Origin: Eggerthellaceae bacterium
Lineage (GTDB): Bacteria; Actinomycetota; Coriobacteriia; Coriobacteriales; Eggerthellaceae
Reading direction: 5' to 3'
DNA length: 18,689 bases
Assembly: GCA_017559045.1 (NCBI GenBank)
Contig: JAFYTB010000294.1
Coordinates: 1-18,689, forward strand
The notes beneath the pieces were generated by a model that searched no databases, had not been told where the DNA came from, and worked only from the letters and a program-made list of their open reading frames with translations. A program made the position numbers and the translations under genes. This document shows positions 1 to 6,763 of the stretch, piece after piece. Each line of letters begins with the position of its first letter. Position 1 is the stretch's first letter.

Positions 1-357
1 TGCACCAGCGCGGGTCTGGCGCTCGAGCTCGCGAGCGTCAGCCATGATGGCGTCAGCCTGCTGCTGAGAGATGCAAACGATCTCCATCTCGCTAGCGATA
101 GTCATAGCCTGGCTACGGGCATCATCGATCATGCGATTTGCCTCAGCCTCAGCATCGTCAAGCAGCGCCTGGCGCTCGCGCACGATCTGACGCGCCTGGG
201 AGAACTCGCTCGGGAAGATGTCACGGATCTCATCGATGATCTCAAGAGCCGTGGCAATCTCGACCTGGCGCAGGTTGTTCTTTCCGAAAACCGGCTTAGA
301 ATCCTCGAGCAGGATGGACAGCTCTTCAAGCAGGCCCAAGACTCCGGTATCGTCCAT
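1..357 (-). CDS. DivIVA-like coiled-coil protein, 3' end outside window
   Basis: The first 119 codons are present and the reading frame is open to the left edge, so the C-terminus is missing. The ATG at 357 has a good Shine-Dalgarno (GGAGGG, about 7 bases upstream). After a short N-terminal segment (residues 1-45, hydrophobic residues in amphipathic spacing) the chain becomes a long charged helix rich in Glu, Asp, Arg, Ala and Gln (about 50-119), as expected of a coiled coil. Such proteins are usually annotated as DivIVA-domain, cell-division initiation, or 'ATP synthase subunit B-like'; those names rest mainly on the coiled coil. A role as a polar or septal scaffold is inference only. It follows coaD in the same direction but is separated by 244 bases and has its own promoter, so it is probably transcribed separately. 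The frame is certain; the function is not. Confidence 0.75.
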   Translation of the reverse strand, partial: MDDTGVLGLLEELSILLEDSKPVFGKNNLRQVEIATALEIIDEIRDIFPSEFSQARQIVRERQALLDDAEAEANRMIDDARSQAMTIASEMEIVCISQQQADAIMADARELERQTRAGA

Positions 358-448
358 GGAAAATCCCTCCGAATCAACGGCGGTCAATGCGCCGAAATCG
401 ATTGATATCTATAACTCATTAGCCCTATTTTCGCACATGAGCTTCATT

Positions 449-478
449 ATTCTAACAGATGTACAGGGCTGTAAACAA
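449..478 (-). promoter_or_regulatory. Probable extended -10 promoter of the DivIVA-like gene
   Basis: On the minus strand TAGAAT (449-454) is preceded by TGT, giving an extended -10 element (TGnTAGAAT). Upstream lie TTTACA (470-475, spacing 15) and TTGTTT (473-478, spacing 18) as -35 candidates. The start would be near 442, leaving a leader of about 85 bases before the ATG at 357. Rest of the gap 358-601: apart from this promoter and a weak hairpin at 516-561, I see nothing recognisable. Confidence 0.5.
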
Positions 479-515
479 AATGATGCACAAACAGCGCATA
501 TTTAGAGAACCACGC

Positions 516-561
516 AACACGAGCAAGCACCCGCATAATCAGGTGCGATAGACGCCGTGTT
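516..561 (-). other. Nested inverted repeat downstream of coaD
   Basis: AACACG (516-521) can pair with CGTGTT (556-561), and inside it GCACC (527-531) with GGTGC (542-546). It begins about 40 bases after the coaD stop on the minus strand. There is no uridine tract after it, so it is not a standard intrinsic terminator. It may be a 3'-end structure of the recG-rsmD-coaD transcript or chance. Confidence 0.2.
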
Positions 562-601
562 AAAAGCGTCTCCCCGTATTCGGATGGCGAACTCGATTGC
601 C

Positions 602-1081
602 CTACTCAGCGAACTTGGCCTCAAGCGCAGCGCGCACGCAGGCGGGAACGAACTGCTCAAGATCACCGTGCATGCTGGCGATCTCGCGAACGATGGACGA
701 CGAGAGATACATATACTCCGGCGGAGACATGATGAAGATGGTCTCGAGTTCGGGATCAAGCTGATAATTGAGAGCCGTCATCTGGAATTCGTACTCGAAA
801 TCGGTGATAGCGCGAAGGCCCTTGATCAGGATCCCGGCATCCATCTTGCGCGCAAACTCCACGAGCAGACCATCGAAGGGCTCAACACGCACGTTAGGCA
901 GATGAGCAGTTGCCTGACGAACAAGTTCACAGCGCTCCTCGAGGGAAAAGAGGGGACGCTTTCTCTCGGATGTCGCAACAGCCACGATGATCTCATCAAA
1001 CAGCTGAGATGCGCGCGTAATGACATCGAGGTGACCCTCGGTGATGGGATCGAAAGTGCCGGGCGTAAGCGCACGAGCCAT
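602..1081 (-). CDS. coaD: Phosphopantetheine adenylyltransferase (PPAT, CoaD)
   Basis: Transfers AMP from ATP to 4'-phosphopantetheine to give dephospho-CoA, the penultimate step of coenzyme A synthesis, in the cytosol. The protein is 159 residues, the normal bacterial size. The N-terminal nucleotidyltransferase signature GTFDPITEGH is at residues 8-17, with His17 the expected catalytic histidine. KGLR (87-90) and the late serine motif YLSSSIVREI (125-134) also match the family. A longer frame extends upstream to 1174, but the ATG at 1081 is preferred: it starts the family-typical sequence (MARALTPGTFDP), has an AGGGG ribosome-binding site about 9 bases upstream, and avoids overlapping rsmD. 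It lies 11 bases after the rsmD stop, so the two are co-transcribed; the rsmD-coaD pair is very common in bacteria. Confidence 0.97.
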   Translation of the reverse strand: MARALTPGTFDPITEGHLDVITRASQLFDEIIVAVATSERKRPLFSLEERCELVRQATAHLPNVRVEPFDGLLVEFARKMDAGILIKGLRAITDFEYEFQMTALNYQLDPELETIFIMSPPEYMYLSSSIVREIASMHGDLEQFVPACVRAALEAKFAE

Positions 1082-1092
1082 ATGGAAGTCCC

Positions 1093-1668
1093 CTATCTTT
1101 TGGTGAGAATATCGATCACAGTATCGCCAAAGCCACGCCTCGAAGCAAGTTCGAAGGGGCTCGCCTCGATGCACGCATCGACGACCGCATTCGCGTCAGC
1201 GCCATGCTCGTAGCTGATAACCACCTCATCATCGAGGGCGCGCGCTTCATCGAGACGCGAGAGCAGCGAGAAGACGTCAGAAGCCGCAATGGCGTAGGGA
1301 GGATCCAGCAGAACCAGGTCATACGGGGCAGGGCCATGAGGAACGGCACCCTTCAGAACATCGCCGCGCTGCATGCGCACGCGGTCGCGCTCATATCGAA
1401 GCGCGCGCACATTCTCTTCGACGACCTTGTAGGCGCCACCGTCCTTCTCGCAGAAACAGGCAAACGAGGCACCGCGGCTCAAAGCCTCAAGGCCAAGACC
1501 GCCCGAACCGGCGAATGCGTCGAGGACGATCGCATCATCGAAACCGCCTCGCGCGCTTGCAAGCGCACTCATAAGCGACTCGCGCACGCGGTCAGTCGTA
1601 GGACGTGTGCCCATCCCCTTCGGAGCCTTCAGCGGACGACCCCTATGTTCACCAGCGATAATGCGCAC
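1093..1668 (-). CDS. rsmD: 16S rRNA (guanine966-N2)-methyltransferase RsmD
   Basis: S-adenosylmethionine-dependent methyltransferase that modifies G966 of 16S rRNA in the small-subunit head. The protein is 191 residues, typical for RsmD. It starts with the characteristic MRIIAGEHRGRPLKAP segment, has the SAM-binding motif FAGSGGLGLEAL at 52-63, an acidic residue after the next strand (Glu74), and the N6/N2-methylase motif DPPY at 122-125. The start is GTG at 1668, supported by AGGAG five bases upstream. The recG stop lies 81 bases upstream; that gap holds no promoter or terminator I can recognise. Likely operon: recG-rsmD-coaD. Confidence 0.96.
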   Translation of the reverse strand: MRIIAGEHRGRPLKAPKGMGTRPTTDRVRESLMSALASARGGFDDAIVLDAFAGSGGLGLEALSRGASFACFCEKDGGAYKVVEENVRALRYERDRVRMQRGDVLKGAVPHGPAPYDLVLLDPPYAIAASDVFSLLSRLDEARALDDEVVISYEHGADANAVVDACIEASPFELASRRGFGDTVIDILTKR

Positions 1669-1749
1669 TTTGACTCCTATTCATGAGACGACGCGCGACG
1701 AAGAGACGTGGCGGATCGCTCGGCAATCCCACGCCAATCTTCTGCTTTC

Positions 1750-3960
1750 TTACATATATATGGTACCCGAAGACTCGGGGAACACGATTCGCAGCTCTCG
1801 GGCAAGCGCTCGATGGTCGGGCGCGTCGAGATCGGGGTCGCTATCAAGGATCGCCGCCGCATCGGCATGCGCAGCCTCGATGATGCGTCCGTCGCGAGCA
1901 ATGTTCACCAGCTTGAGCGTAGAGGCGCCATGCTGGCGATTTCCCAGAATATCGCCCTCACGACGAAGCGAAAGGTCAAGCGAAGCGAGTTCAAAGCCAT
2001 CGTCGGTAGTTTCCATAGCCCTCAGGCGAGACAGCGCCACATCGTGCTTCGAAGCAGAAACCAGGAACACTTCGCCCGGAAGCTTGCCGCGTCCGACACG
2101 ACCGCGAAGCTGATGGAGCTGAGACAGGCCGAAGCGGTCAGCATCCTCGATGATCATGACAGTGGCGTTGGGCACGTCGACGCCGACCTCGATAACCGTA
2201 GTCGCCACGAGAACGTGAGTCTCCCCCGCGCGGAACCTATCCATAACCGCCTGCTTTTCAGCTGCGCTCATCTTTCCGTGCAGAAGCTCGACCCTGTAGT
2301 CGATAAAGACCGTCTCCTGGAGCATCTTGGCTTCCTTTACGGCAGCCGTCACGTCATCATGCAGAAGGTCGCCATCGCCCTCGATGCTGACGATAGGATG
2401 AGGGTTGTCGGAATCGGCCTCATCACGTCGGGCAACCGCCGCCTCATCGCGCTCTTCGGTCCCCTTCCCCACCAGCGGGCAGACAACATAGGCCTGCTCA
2501 CCGCGGCGCAAAGCCTCCAGCACAGCATCATAGGCCTGGCCACGTGCATCTTTATGCAGAACTCGCGTCGTGCGCGGCGCAGACTGAAGCGGCCTTTCCT
2601 TTATGTAAGACAGGGTGATATTTCCGAACAAAGCAAGGGCAAGAGAGCGCGGGATGGGCGTTGCCGTCAGGAAAACGGCATCGACAGCCTCACCCTTCTC
2701 CATGATCTTCGAACGCTGGTCGACGCCGAAGCGCTGCTGTTCGTCAATCACAACAAGCGTGAGCTTGCTGGCGACGACATCGTCTTCAAGAAGGGCGTGC
2801 GTACCTATGAGCACGTCGATTTCTCCTCGAGCGAAAGCAGAGACAATATGCCCTCGATCGGAAGAACCTGTCGAGCCAGTGAGCAACGCACATCGAACAC
2901 CCACCTGCTCAAGCAATCCGCCCAGACCTTCGGCATGCTGCCTTGCAAGCACCTCGGTTGGCGCAAGGAGCATCGCCTGACCACCCGTATCCGCGGCCGC
3001 GGCCAAAGCAAACGCCGCAACGATGGTCTTACCCGTTCCGACATCGCCCAGGATCATATGATTAGCCGCCAAAGGCGAAGCCATCGCGCGGAGTACGTCC
3101 CCACGCGCTTGCTTCTGCTCTTCAGTCAACTCAAACGGAATGATGGTATCGAGAGCCGCAACGCACAAGCCGTCCGTCACATGCGCCGTAGCGCGCTTCC
3201 CCTCGCCGCGCAATCTACCTTCACGTATCAAATGAAGCTCGAGAAGAAGCAACTCCTCGTAGGCCAAGCGACGACGGGCCTCACGCACCTCACTCATAGT
3301 GTGCGGAGCGTGAATGCAGGCAAGTGCGCGAGCGCGGCTCATGAGTCGATACTTAATGCGCAGATCAAGAGGCAGAGGATCATAGAGACCGCTGACGGCA
3401 GCAAGCGCGTTGTCGATAATTCGACGCATCCATGCCGCGGAAACCTTCTCACAGGCTGGATGAACAGGGATGATCAAGCCTTCGGCAACGCCCTCCGGAT
3501 CATCAAGCTCCTGGAGAAACGGGCTGGTCATGCGCTTAAAGCCATAGGAAAACTCGATCTTGCCCGCTACAGCCAGACGATCTCCGGGCTTGAGAGACTC
3601 GGCAAGCCAGGGCTGTCTGAACATCGTGACGATCAAGACGCCCGTACCATCAACGATAGATATCTCGACAAGGGTGAAACGGGGGCGCGGACGCTTCAGC
3701 TTCACCTCGTGAACCGTTCCAGAAACCGTGCAGCTCTCCCCAATGCGAGTATCGGCGATAGTCTTAACCGAAGACAGATCGATGTATCGATGCGGATAAT
3801 TGAGCAGCAGGTCGCGAACGCTACGAAGGCCCATTTTCTCAAGCGCGGCCGCACGAGCAGGGCTGACCAGCTTTACGCGAGAAGCCGGCTCCTCAAGAGC
3901 AAGGGTGGCTGACAGCCTATCGGCCGGCGCCATGTTCCCACCCTTCTCATTACGAGCCAC
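1750..3960 (-). CDS. recG: ATP-dependent DNA helicase RecG
   Basis: Superfamily 2 helicase that reverses stalled replication forks and processes branched DNA. The 736 residues comprise an N-terminal wedge/OB-type domain (about 60-160), helicase domain 1 with Walker A GDVGTGKT (305-312), DEQQ box (406-409) and TATPIPRS (432-439), and helicase domain 2 with TTVIEVGVDVPNAT (587-600) and QLHQLRGRVGRG (614-625). It is longer than many RecG proteins (about 680-700). Part of the excess is an acidic stretch between the CPLV strand (494-497) and LLHGKM (559-564), roughly 30 residues longer than usual. The usual DEQH is DEQQ here. The start is probably GTG at 3960, with GGAGG five bases upstream; the ATG at 3933 (residue 10) is an alternative with a weaker site. 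The gene ends 81 bases before rsmD. Confidence 0.96.
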   Translation of the reverse strand: MARNEKGGNMAPADRLSATLALEEPASRVKLVSPARAAALEKMGLRSVRDLLLNYPHRYIDLSSVKTIADTRIGESCTVSGTVHEVKLKRPRPRFTLVEISIVDGTGVLIVTMFRQPWLAESLKPGDRLAVAGKIEFSYGFKRMTSPFLQELDDPEGVAEGLIIPVHPACEKVSAAWMRRIIDNALAAVSGLYDPLPLDLRIKYRLMSRARALACIHAPHTMSEVREARRRLAYEELLLLELHLIREGRLRGEGKRATAHVTDGLCVAALDTIIPFELTEEQKQARGDVLRAMASPLAANHMILGDVGTGKTIVAAFALAAAADTGGQAMLLAPTEVLARQHAEGLGGLLEQVGVRCALLTGSTGSSDRGHIVSAFARGEIDVLIGTHALLEDDVVASKLTLVVIDEQQRFGVDQRSKIMEKGEAVDAVFLTATPIPRSLALALFGNITLSYIKERPLQSAPRTTRVLHKDARGQAYDAVLEALRRGEQAYVVCPLVGKGTEERDEAAVARRDEADSDNPHPIVSIEGDGDLLHDDVTAAVKEAKMLQETVFIDYRVELLHGKMSAAEKQAVMDRFRAGETHVLVATTVIEVGVDVPNATVMIIEDADRFGLSQLHQLRGRVGRGKLPGEVFLVSASKHDVALSRLRAMETTDDGFELASLDLSLRREGDILGNRQHGASTLKLVNIARDGRIIEAAHADAAAILDSDPDLDAPDHRALARELRIVFPESSGTIYM

Positions 3961-4007
3961 TCATGCCTCCAAAGCGATTCTCTAAAACAGCCTCTTCGTG
4001 AACACCC

Positions 4008-4013
4008 ATTCTA
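4008..4013 (-). promoter_or_regulatory. Possible -10 element for recG
   Basis: TAGAAT on the minus strand lies about 48 bases before the recG start and just after the rpmB terminator, where a recG promoter would be expected. I find no convincing -35 hexamer at the right spacing, so this is tentative. Confidence 0.25.
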
Positions 4014-4064
4014 CCTCAAGCTCAATTGACGAGATTGAGACAAGAGGAAGCAGGCAATACTCGG

Positions 4065-4093
4065 AAAACAGGAAAAGCCCGCGTTGCGGGCTT
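4065..4093 (-). terminator. Intrinsic terminator of rpmB
   Basis: On the minus strand an eight-base-pair stem (4086-4093 pairing with 4075-4082, core GCCCGC/GCGGGC) closes a three-base loop. It is followed by TT, CC and then a T-rich tail at 4065-4068. It begins about 43 bases after the rpmB stop and separates rpmB from recG. Confidence 0.8.
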
Positions 4094-4135
4094 CCTGAAA
4101 ACAGTATCTGACGACCTTGGGGCCGACAGTGCTAT

Positions 4136-4327
4136 TTATGCGCGATCGACCTTACCGGCCTTCATGCAGGAGGTGCACACGTTGGCACGACGGACATGGC
4201 CGTTGGCCTCCTTGATGGTGACCTTCTGGACGTTCGGGCGGAACGTACGGTTAGAGACGCGGTGGGAGTGGCTGATGCTACGACCAGCAGAGGGTGCCTT
4301 ACCGCAAACTTCGCAAACCTTGGACAT
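4136..4327 (-). CDS. rpmB: 50S ribosomal protein L28
   Basis: Small basic protein of the large ribosomal subunit, 63 residues. It starts MSKVCEVCGK, typical of bacterial L28, and keeps SHSHRVSNRTFRPN (19-32). Two CxxC pairs, Cys5/Cys8 and Cys51/Cys54, mark the zinc-binding (C+) form. The frame extends five codons upstream to 4342, but the ATG at 4327 gives the family start, with GGAG about 9 bases upstream. It is divergent from the Asp23 gene and fakA and upstream of recG in the same direction as recG. In Bacillus subtilis rpmB also lies next to the yloU-yloV pair, with recG nearby, so this is an old neighbourhood. Confidence 0.98.
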   Translation of the reverse strand: MSKVCEVCGKAPSAGRSISHSHRVSNRTFRPNVQKVTIKEANGHVRRANVCTSCMKAGKVDRA

Positions 4328-4357
4328 GTCAATCAACTCCATTTACTAACAATACTT

Positions 4358-4380
4358 ATCGGCTTTACGCACAAGCCGGT
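4358..4380 (-). promoter_or_regulatory. Hairpin in the rpmB leader
   Basis: An inverted repeat with eight-base arms (4358-4365 and 4373-4380, core CGGCTT/AAGCCG, one G-T pair) closes a seven-base loop about 30 bases upstream of the rpmB start codon. There is no U-tract. If the promoter at 4400-4429 is right, it sits in the 5' untranslated leader of the L28 mRNA. Ribosomal-protein leaders are often regulatory, but this structure matches none that I can name. Confidence 0.35.
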
Positions 4381-4399
4381 ATCAACACAAAGCCTGTCA

Positions 4400-4429
4400 A
4401 TGTTACCACAACATGCAGAAGCAATTCAA
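4400..4429 (-). promoter_or_regulatory. Probable rpmB promoter
   Basis: Minus-strand -35 TTGAAT (4424-4429), 18-base spacer and -10 TAACAT (4400-4405), the latter preceded by TGG to form an extended -10. Transcription would begin near 4393, giving a leader of about 65 bases that contains the 4358-4380 hairpin. Confidence 0.4.
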
Positions 4430-4494
4430 GAATTATTTATGGATTATAGTTCTACCTTTCAAGCACCTCAATACTCTGGCTTTTCTGCATGCGG

Positions 4495-4500
4495 TATACT
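4495..4500 (+). promoter_or_regulatory. Possible -10 element for the Asp23-fakA operon
   Basis: TATACT lies 74 bases before the ATG at 4575. No good -35 is visible 16-18 bases upstream. An alternative TATAGT is at 4445-4450. The rpmB-Asp23 intergenic region (4328-4574) must carry promoters for both directions. Confidence 0.3.
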
Positions 4501-4574
4501 AGCCAGATGAGTTAACACGGTAGCTTAACCGCAGTCTAACAGCTGTTTTTCGCAACCGCACTGAAAGGAGCATC

Positions 4575-4922
4575 ATGAGCACTGCGATCCCCGGTAACCT
4601 GCACGTCGCCAATGATGTGCTTGCTGACATCGTCGGTAACGCCGCGATGGAATGCTACGGCGTCGTCGGCATGACCGCCCCTAACGCCGCTGACGGCATC
4701 GCGAAGATCCTCCCCACCTCCCGCCTTCGCCGCGGCGTCGTGGTTAACACCACTGACGAGGGTGTCCATGTTGATCTTTACGTCGTCATCGAATATGGCA
4801 CCAACATCTCTACGGTGTCCCAGAACCTGGTCGACCAGGTCAGCTTCGCCCTCACCGAGTATGCGCGCGTTCCGCTCGCCGGTGTCGAGGTTCACGTGCA
4901 AGACGTCAAGGTGCGCCGCTAA
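4575..4922 (+). CDS. Asp23/Gls24 (YloU-like, DUF322) family protein
   Basis: A 115-residue soluble protein of the Asp23/Gls24 family, with no signal peptide or membrane segment. The pattern is typical: an N-terminal strand (GNLHVANDVLADIVGNAAM), the conserved 'GVVGM' segment (29-33), then VVVNTTDEGVHVDLYVVIEYGTNIS and the C-terminal VEVHVQDVKV strand. The start at 4575 has AAAGGAG four bases upstream. It lies 75 bases before fakA in the same direction; the same yloU-yloV order occurs in Bacillus subtilis and many Gram-positives. Family members are linked to cell-envelope stress or membrane association in Firmicutes, but the biochemical role is unknown. Confidence 0.92.
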   Translation: MSTAIPGNLHVANDVLADIVGNAAMECYGVVGMTAPNAADGIAKILPTSRLRRGVVVNTTDEGVHVDLYVVIEYGTNISTVSQNLVDQVSFALTEYARVPLAGVEVHVQDVKVRR

Positions 4923-4997
4923 GCCACCTGCCATATCAGCTGGCGAACTTATCTTGGGAGCAAGTAAGCTTCGCCCGACAAGGAGAATTCGACTCGT

Positions 4998-6635
4998 ATG
5001 TCCACCTACACCACCAATGACATCCTGAATGCCATCGCTGTTGCCGGCAGAACGCTCGGCGAGCGCAAGGAAGAGGTCAACCGCCTCAACGTGTTCCCCG
5101 TTCCCGACGGAGACACTGGCACCAACATGTCCCTCACGGTAGAGAGCGTCGTCAACAACATCGCCAAGCTTCCCATCGGCGCAGATGGCGCAGCTATCCG
5201 TAAGGCAATCACCACGGGTGCCCTCATGGGCGCACGCGGCAACTCCGGCGTCATCACTTCCCAGATCCTCCGCGGTCTTTGCGAGGGCAGCGCCAATGCC
5301 GACGAGCTGAGCACCCACTATATCGCCAACGCATTCGAGAGGGCCGTCGAGGTCGCTTTCCAGGCTGTTCGCAAGCCTGTCGAGGGCACCATCCTCACTG
5401 TTCTTCGCGACAGCGCCAATGCCGCAGTTCAGGCTCGCAAGGAGCGCCTCTCCACCGAGGACGCCCTTGATGCCATCGTGAAGGAGGCCTACGCATCCGT
5501 TCAGCGTACGCCCGAGTTCCTTCCGGTTCTCAAGGAGAACGGCGTTGTCGACGCTGGTGGCTACGGCCTCGCTATCCTCTTCGACGCCTTCACCTCCGCC
5601 CTCACCGGCAAGGAAGGCACCATGGTCGACGAGCTCGCTTTTGCACGCGCCGGCATGGCCCCCAAGGTCGAGATCGAGCAGATCAACGACTGGGAGGGTT
5701 CCCAGTATCGCTACTGCAACGAGTTCCTCGTTGACTCTGAGACGCTTGATCCGGAAGCCGCACTCGAGTTCCTCGCCACCATGGGCGACTGCGAGCTCTG
5801 CGTTGGCAGCACCCCGAAGTTCAAGGTGCATGTCCACTCCAACACCCCCGACAAGGTTCTGGCCTACTTCCTCGAGCTCGGCCAGATCTCCGAGGTCTTC
5901 ATCCACAACATGCAGCTTCAGAGCGAAGAGCGCACCGAGAAGCTCGCATCTGAGCAGGAAGTTGCCACCGAGCACAAGGCAATCGGCTTCGTAGCCGTTG
6001 CAGCAGGTGAAGGCAATGCCAACATCCTGCGCAGCCTCGGCGTCGACGTCGTGGTATCCGGCGGCCAGACCATGAACCCCTCCACCAAGGATCTCCTCGA
6101 TGCTGTGGAGAAGGTCAACGCTGATGCCGTCATCATCCTGCCGAACAACTCCAACATCATCATGGCCGCTCAGAGCGCTTGCGGTCTGGCTGAAATCCCC
6201 TGCGGCGTCGTTCCCACCAAGAGCGTGCCCCAGGCATTTGCCGCCATGTTCGTTGTCGACCAGGAGGCAAGCCTCGAGGAAAACATCGCCGAGATGATCG
6301 AGGCTTACGCTGAGGTCAAGACCGGCGAGGTTACCACCGCCATCAAGGACTCCAAGGACGCTCACGACAACCCCATCAAGAATGGTGACGTGATCGGCAT
6401 CGCCGACGGCTCCATCGAGGCAGTCGACTCTTCCGTTGAGGCCGTCGTCATGAAGCTCCTCGCCTACATGGAGGCAGAGGATGCCGACACCCTGACGCTT
6501 CTGGCTGGCGCCGATATGTCCGACGAGCTGGTCGACGCTCTGGTTGCTCAGATCGAAGAGGTCTACAGCGACATCGAGATCGACGCACAGCGTGGCGAGC
6601 AGCCGCTCTACCCCATCATCATGTCCGTCGAGTAA
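4998..6635 (+). CDS. fakA: Fatty acid kinase catalytic subunit FakA (DAK2/YloV family)
   Basis: With a FakB fatty-acid-binding (DegV) partner, FakA proteins phosphorylate host or environmental fatty acids to acyl-phosphates that feed PlsX/PlsY. The protein has 545 residues, the family length. The N-terminal DhaL-type kinase domain (about 8-205) has NVFPVPDGDTGTNM at 31-44, with Asp37, Asp39 and Thr40 expected at the metal-ATP site, plus GARGNSG (78-84) and DAGG (186-189). The middle domain has Cys241, His279 and His281 in the contexts YCNEF and KVHVH, matching the zinc site known from FakA. The C-terminal domain runs from about 310. The start at 4998 has AAGGAG, but the spacing of about 12 bases is long; no better start is seen. 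No FakB gene is in the window. plsY at 16059 is a downstream pathway member. Confidence 0.93.
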   Translation: MSTYTTNDILNAIAVAGRTLGERKEEVNRLNVFPVPDGDTGTNMSLTVESVVNNIAKLPIGADGAAIRKAITTGALMGARGNSGVITSQILRGLCEGSANADELSTHYIANAFERAVEVAFQAVRKPVEGTILTVLRDSANAAVQARKERLSTEDALDAIVKEAYASVQRTPEFLPVLKENGVVDAGGYGLAILFDAFTSALTGKEGTMVDELAFARAGMAPKVEIEQINDWEGSQYRYCNEFLVDSETLDPEAALEFLATMGDCELCVGSTPKFKVHVHSNTPDKVLAYFLELGQISEVFIHNMQLQSEERTEKLASEQEVATEHKAIGFVAVAAGEGNANILRSLGVDVVVSGGQTMNPSTKDLLDAVEKVNADAVIILPNNSNIIMAAQSACGLAEIPCGVVPTKSVPQAFAAMFVVDQEASLEENIAEMIEAYAEVKTGEVTTAIKDSKDAHDNPIKNGDVIGIADGSIEAVDSSVEAVVMKLLAYMEAEDADTLTLLAGADMSDELVDALVAQIEEVYSDIEIDAQRGEQPLYPIIMSVE

Positions 6636-6671
6636 TTAACTCGTCGAACGATCTCTTAAACGCACACATGC

Positions 6672-6699
6672 AAAAGGCCCGCAAATTTGCGGGCCTTTT
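6672..6699. terminator. Perfectly palindromic bidirectional terminator between fakA and DUF2804
   Basis: A perfect 28-base palindrome (arms 6672-6685 and 6686-6699; core GGCCCGC/GCGGGCC). It is flanked by four A on the left and four T on the right, so either strand reads as a GC-rich stem followed by U. It starts 37 bases after the fakA stop and lies 64 bases beyond the DUF2804 stop on the other strand, serving two converging genes. Confidence 0.85.
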
Positions 6700-6763
6700 C
6701 ATTATCCTGCTCGACGCCTTTCGCTGCCTTGCTTTACGTCTTTTTCGCTACTGCGCTTCATGC

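Noticed and set aside
358..601. Possible tRNA or small RNA gene in the gap between coaD and the DivIVA-like gene
   Set aside because: No cloverleaf, T-loop sequence or conserved RNA pattern could be found; only a promoter and a weak nested repeat.
1708..3912. A very long open frame (734 codons) on the plus strand opposite recG
   Set aside because: It mirrors recG almost end to end. Biased codon use in a GC-rich gene leaves few stops on the opposite strand. The translation is rich in Arg, His and Ser, without any known domain, and recG has all helicase motifs.
3952..3966. A five-codon mini-frame (ATG to TAA) overlapping the recG GTG start
   Set aside because: The GGAGG is only one base from its ATG, too close for initiation; the same GGAGG is correctly spaced for the GTG. 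Considered as a leader peptide but not supported.
4536..6365. A 609-codon open frame on the minus strand opposite the Asp23 gene and fakA
   Set aside because: Antisense shadow: it spans two real genes and their gap, has low-complexity Gly/Val/Asp content and no motif.
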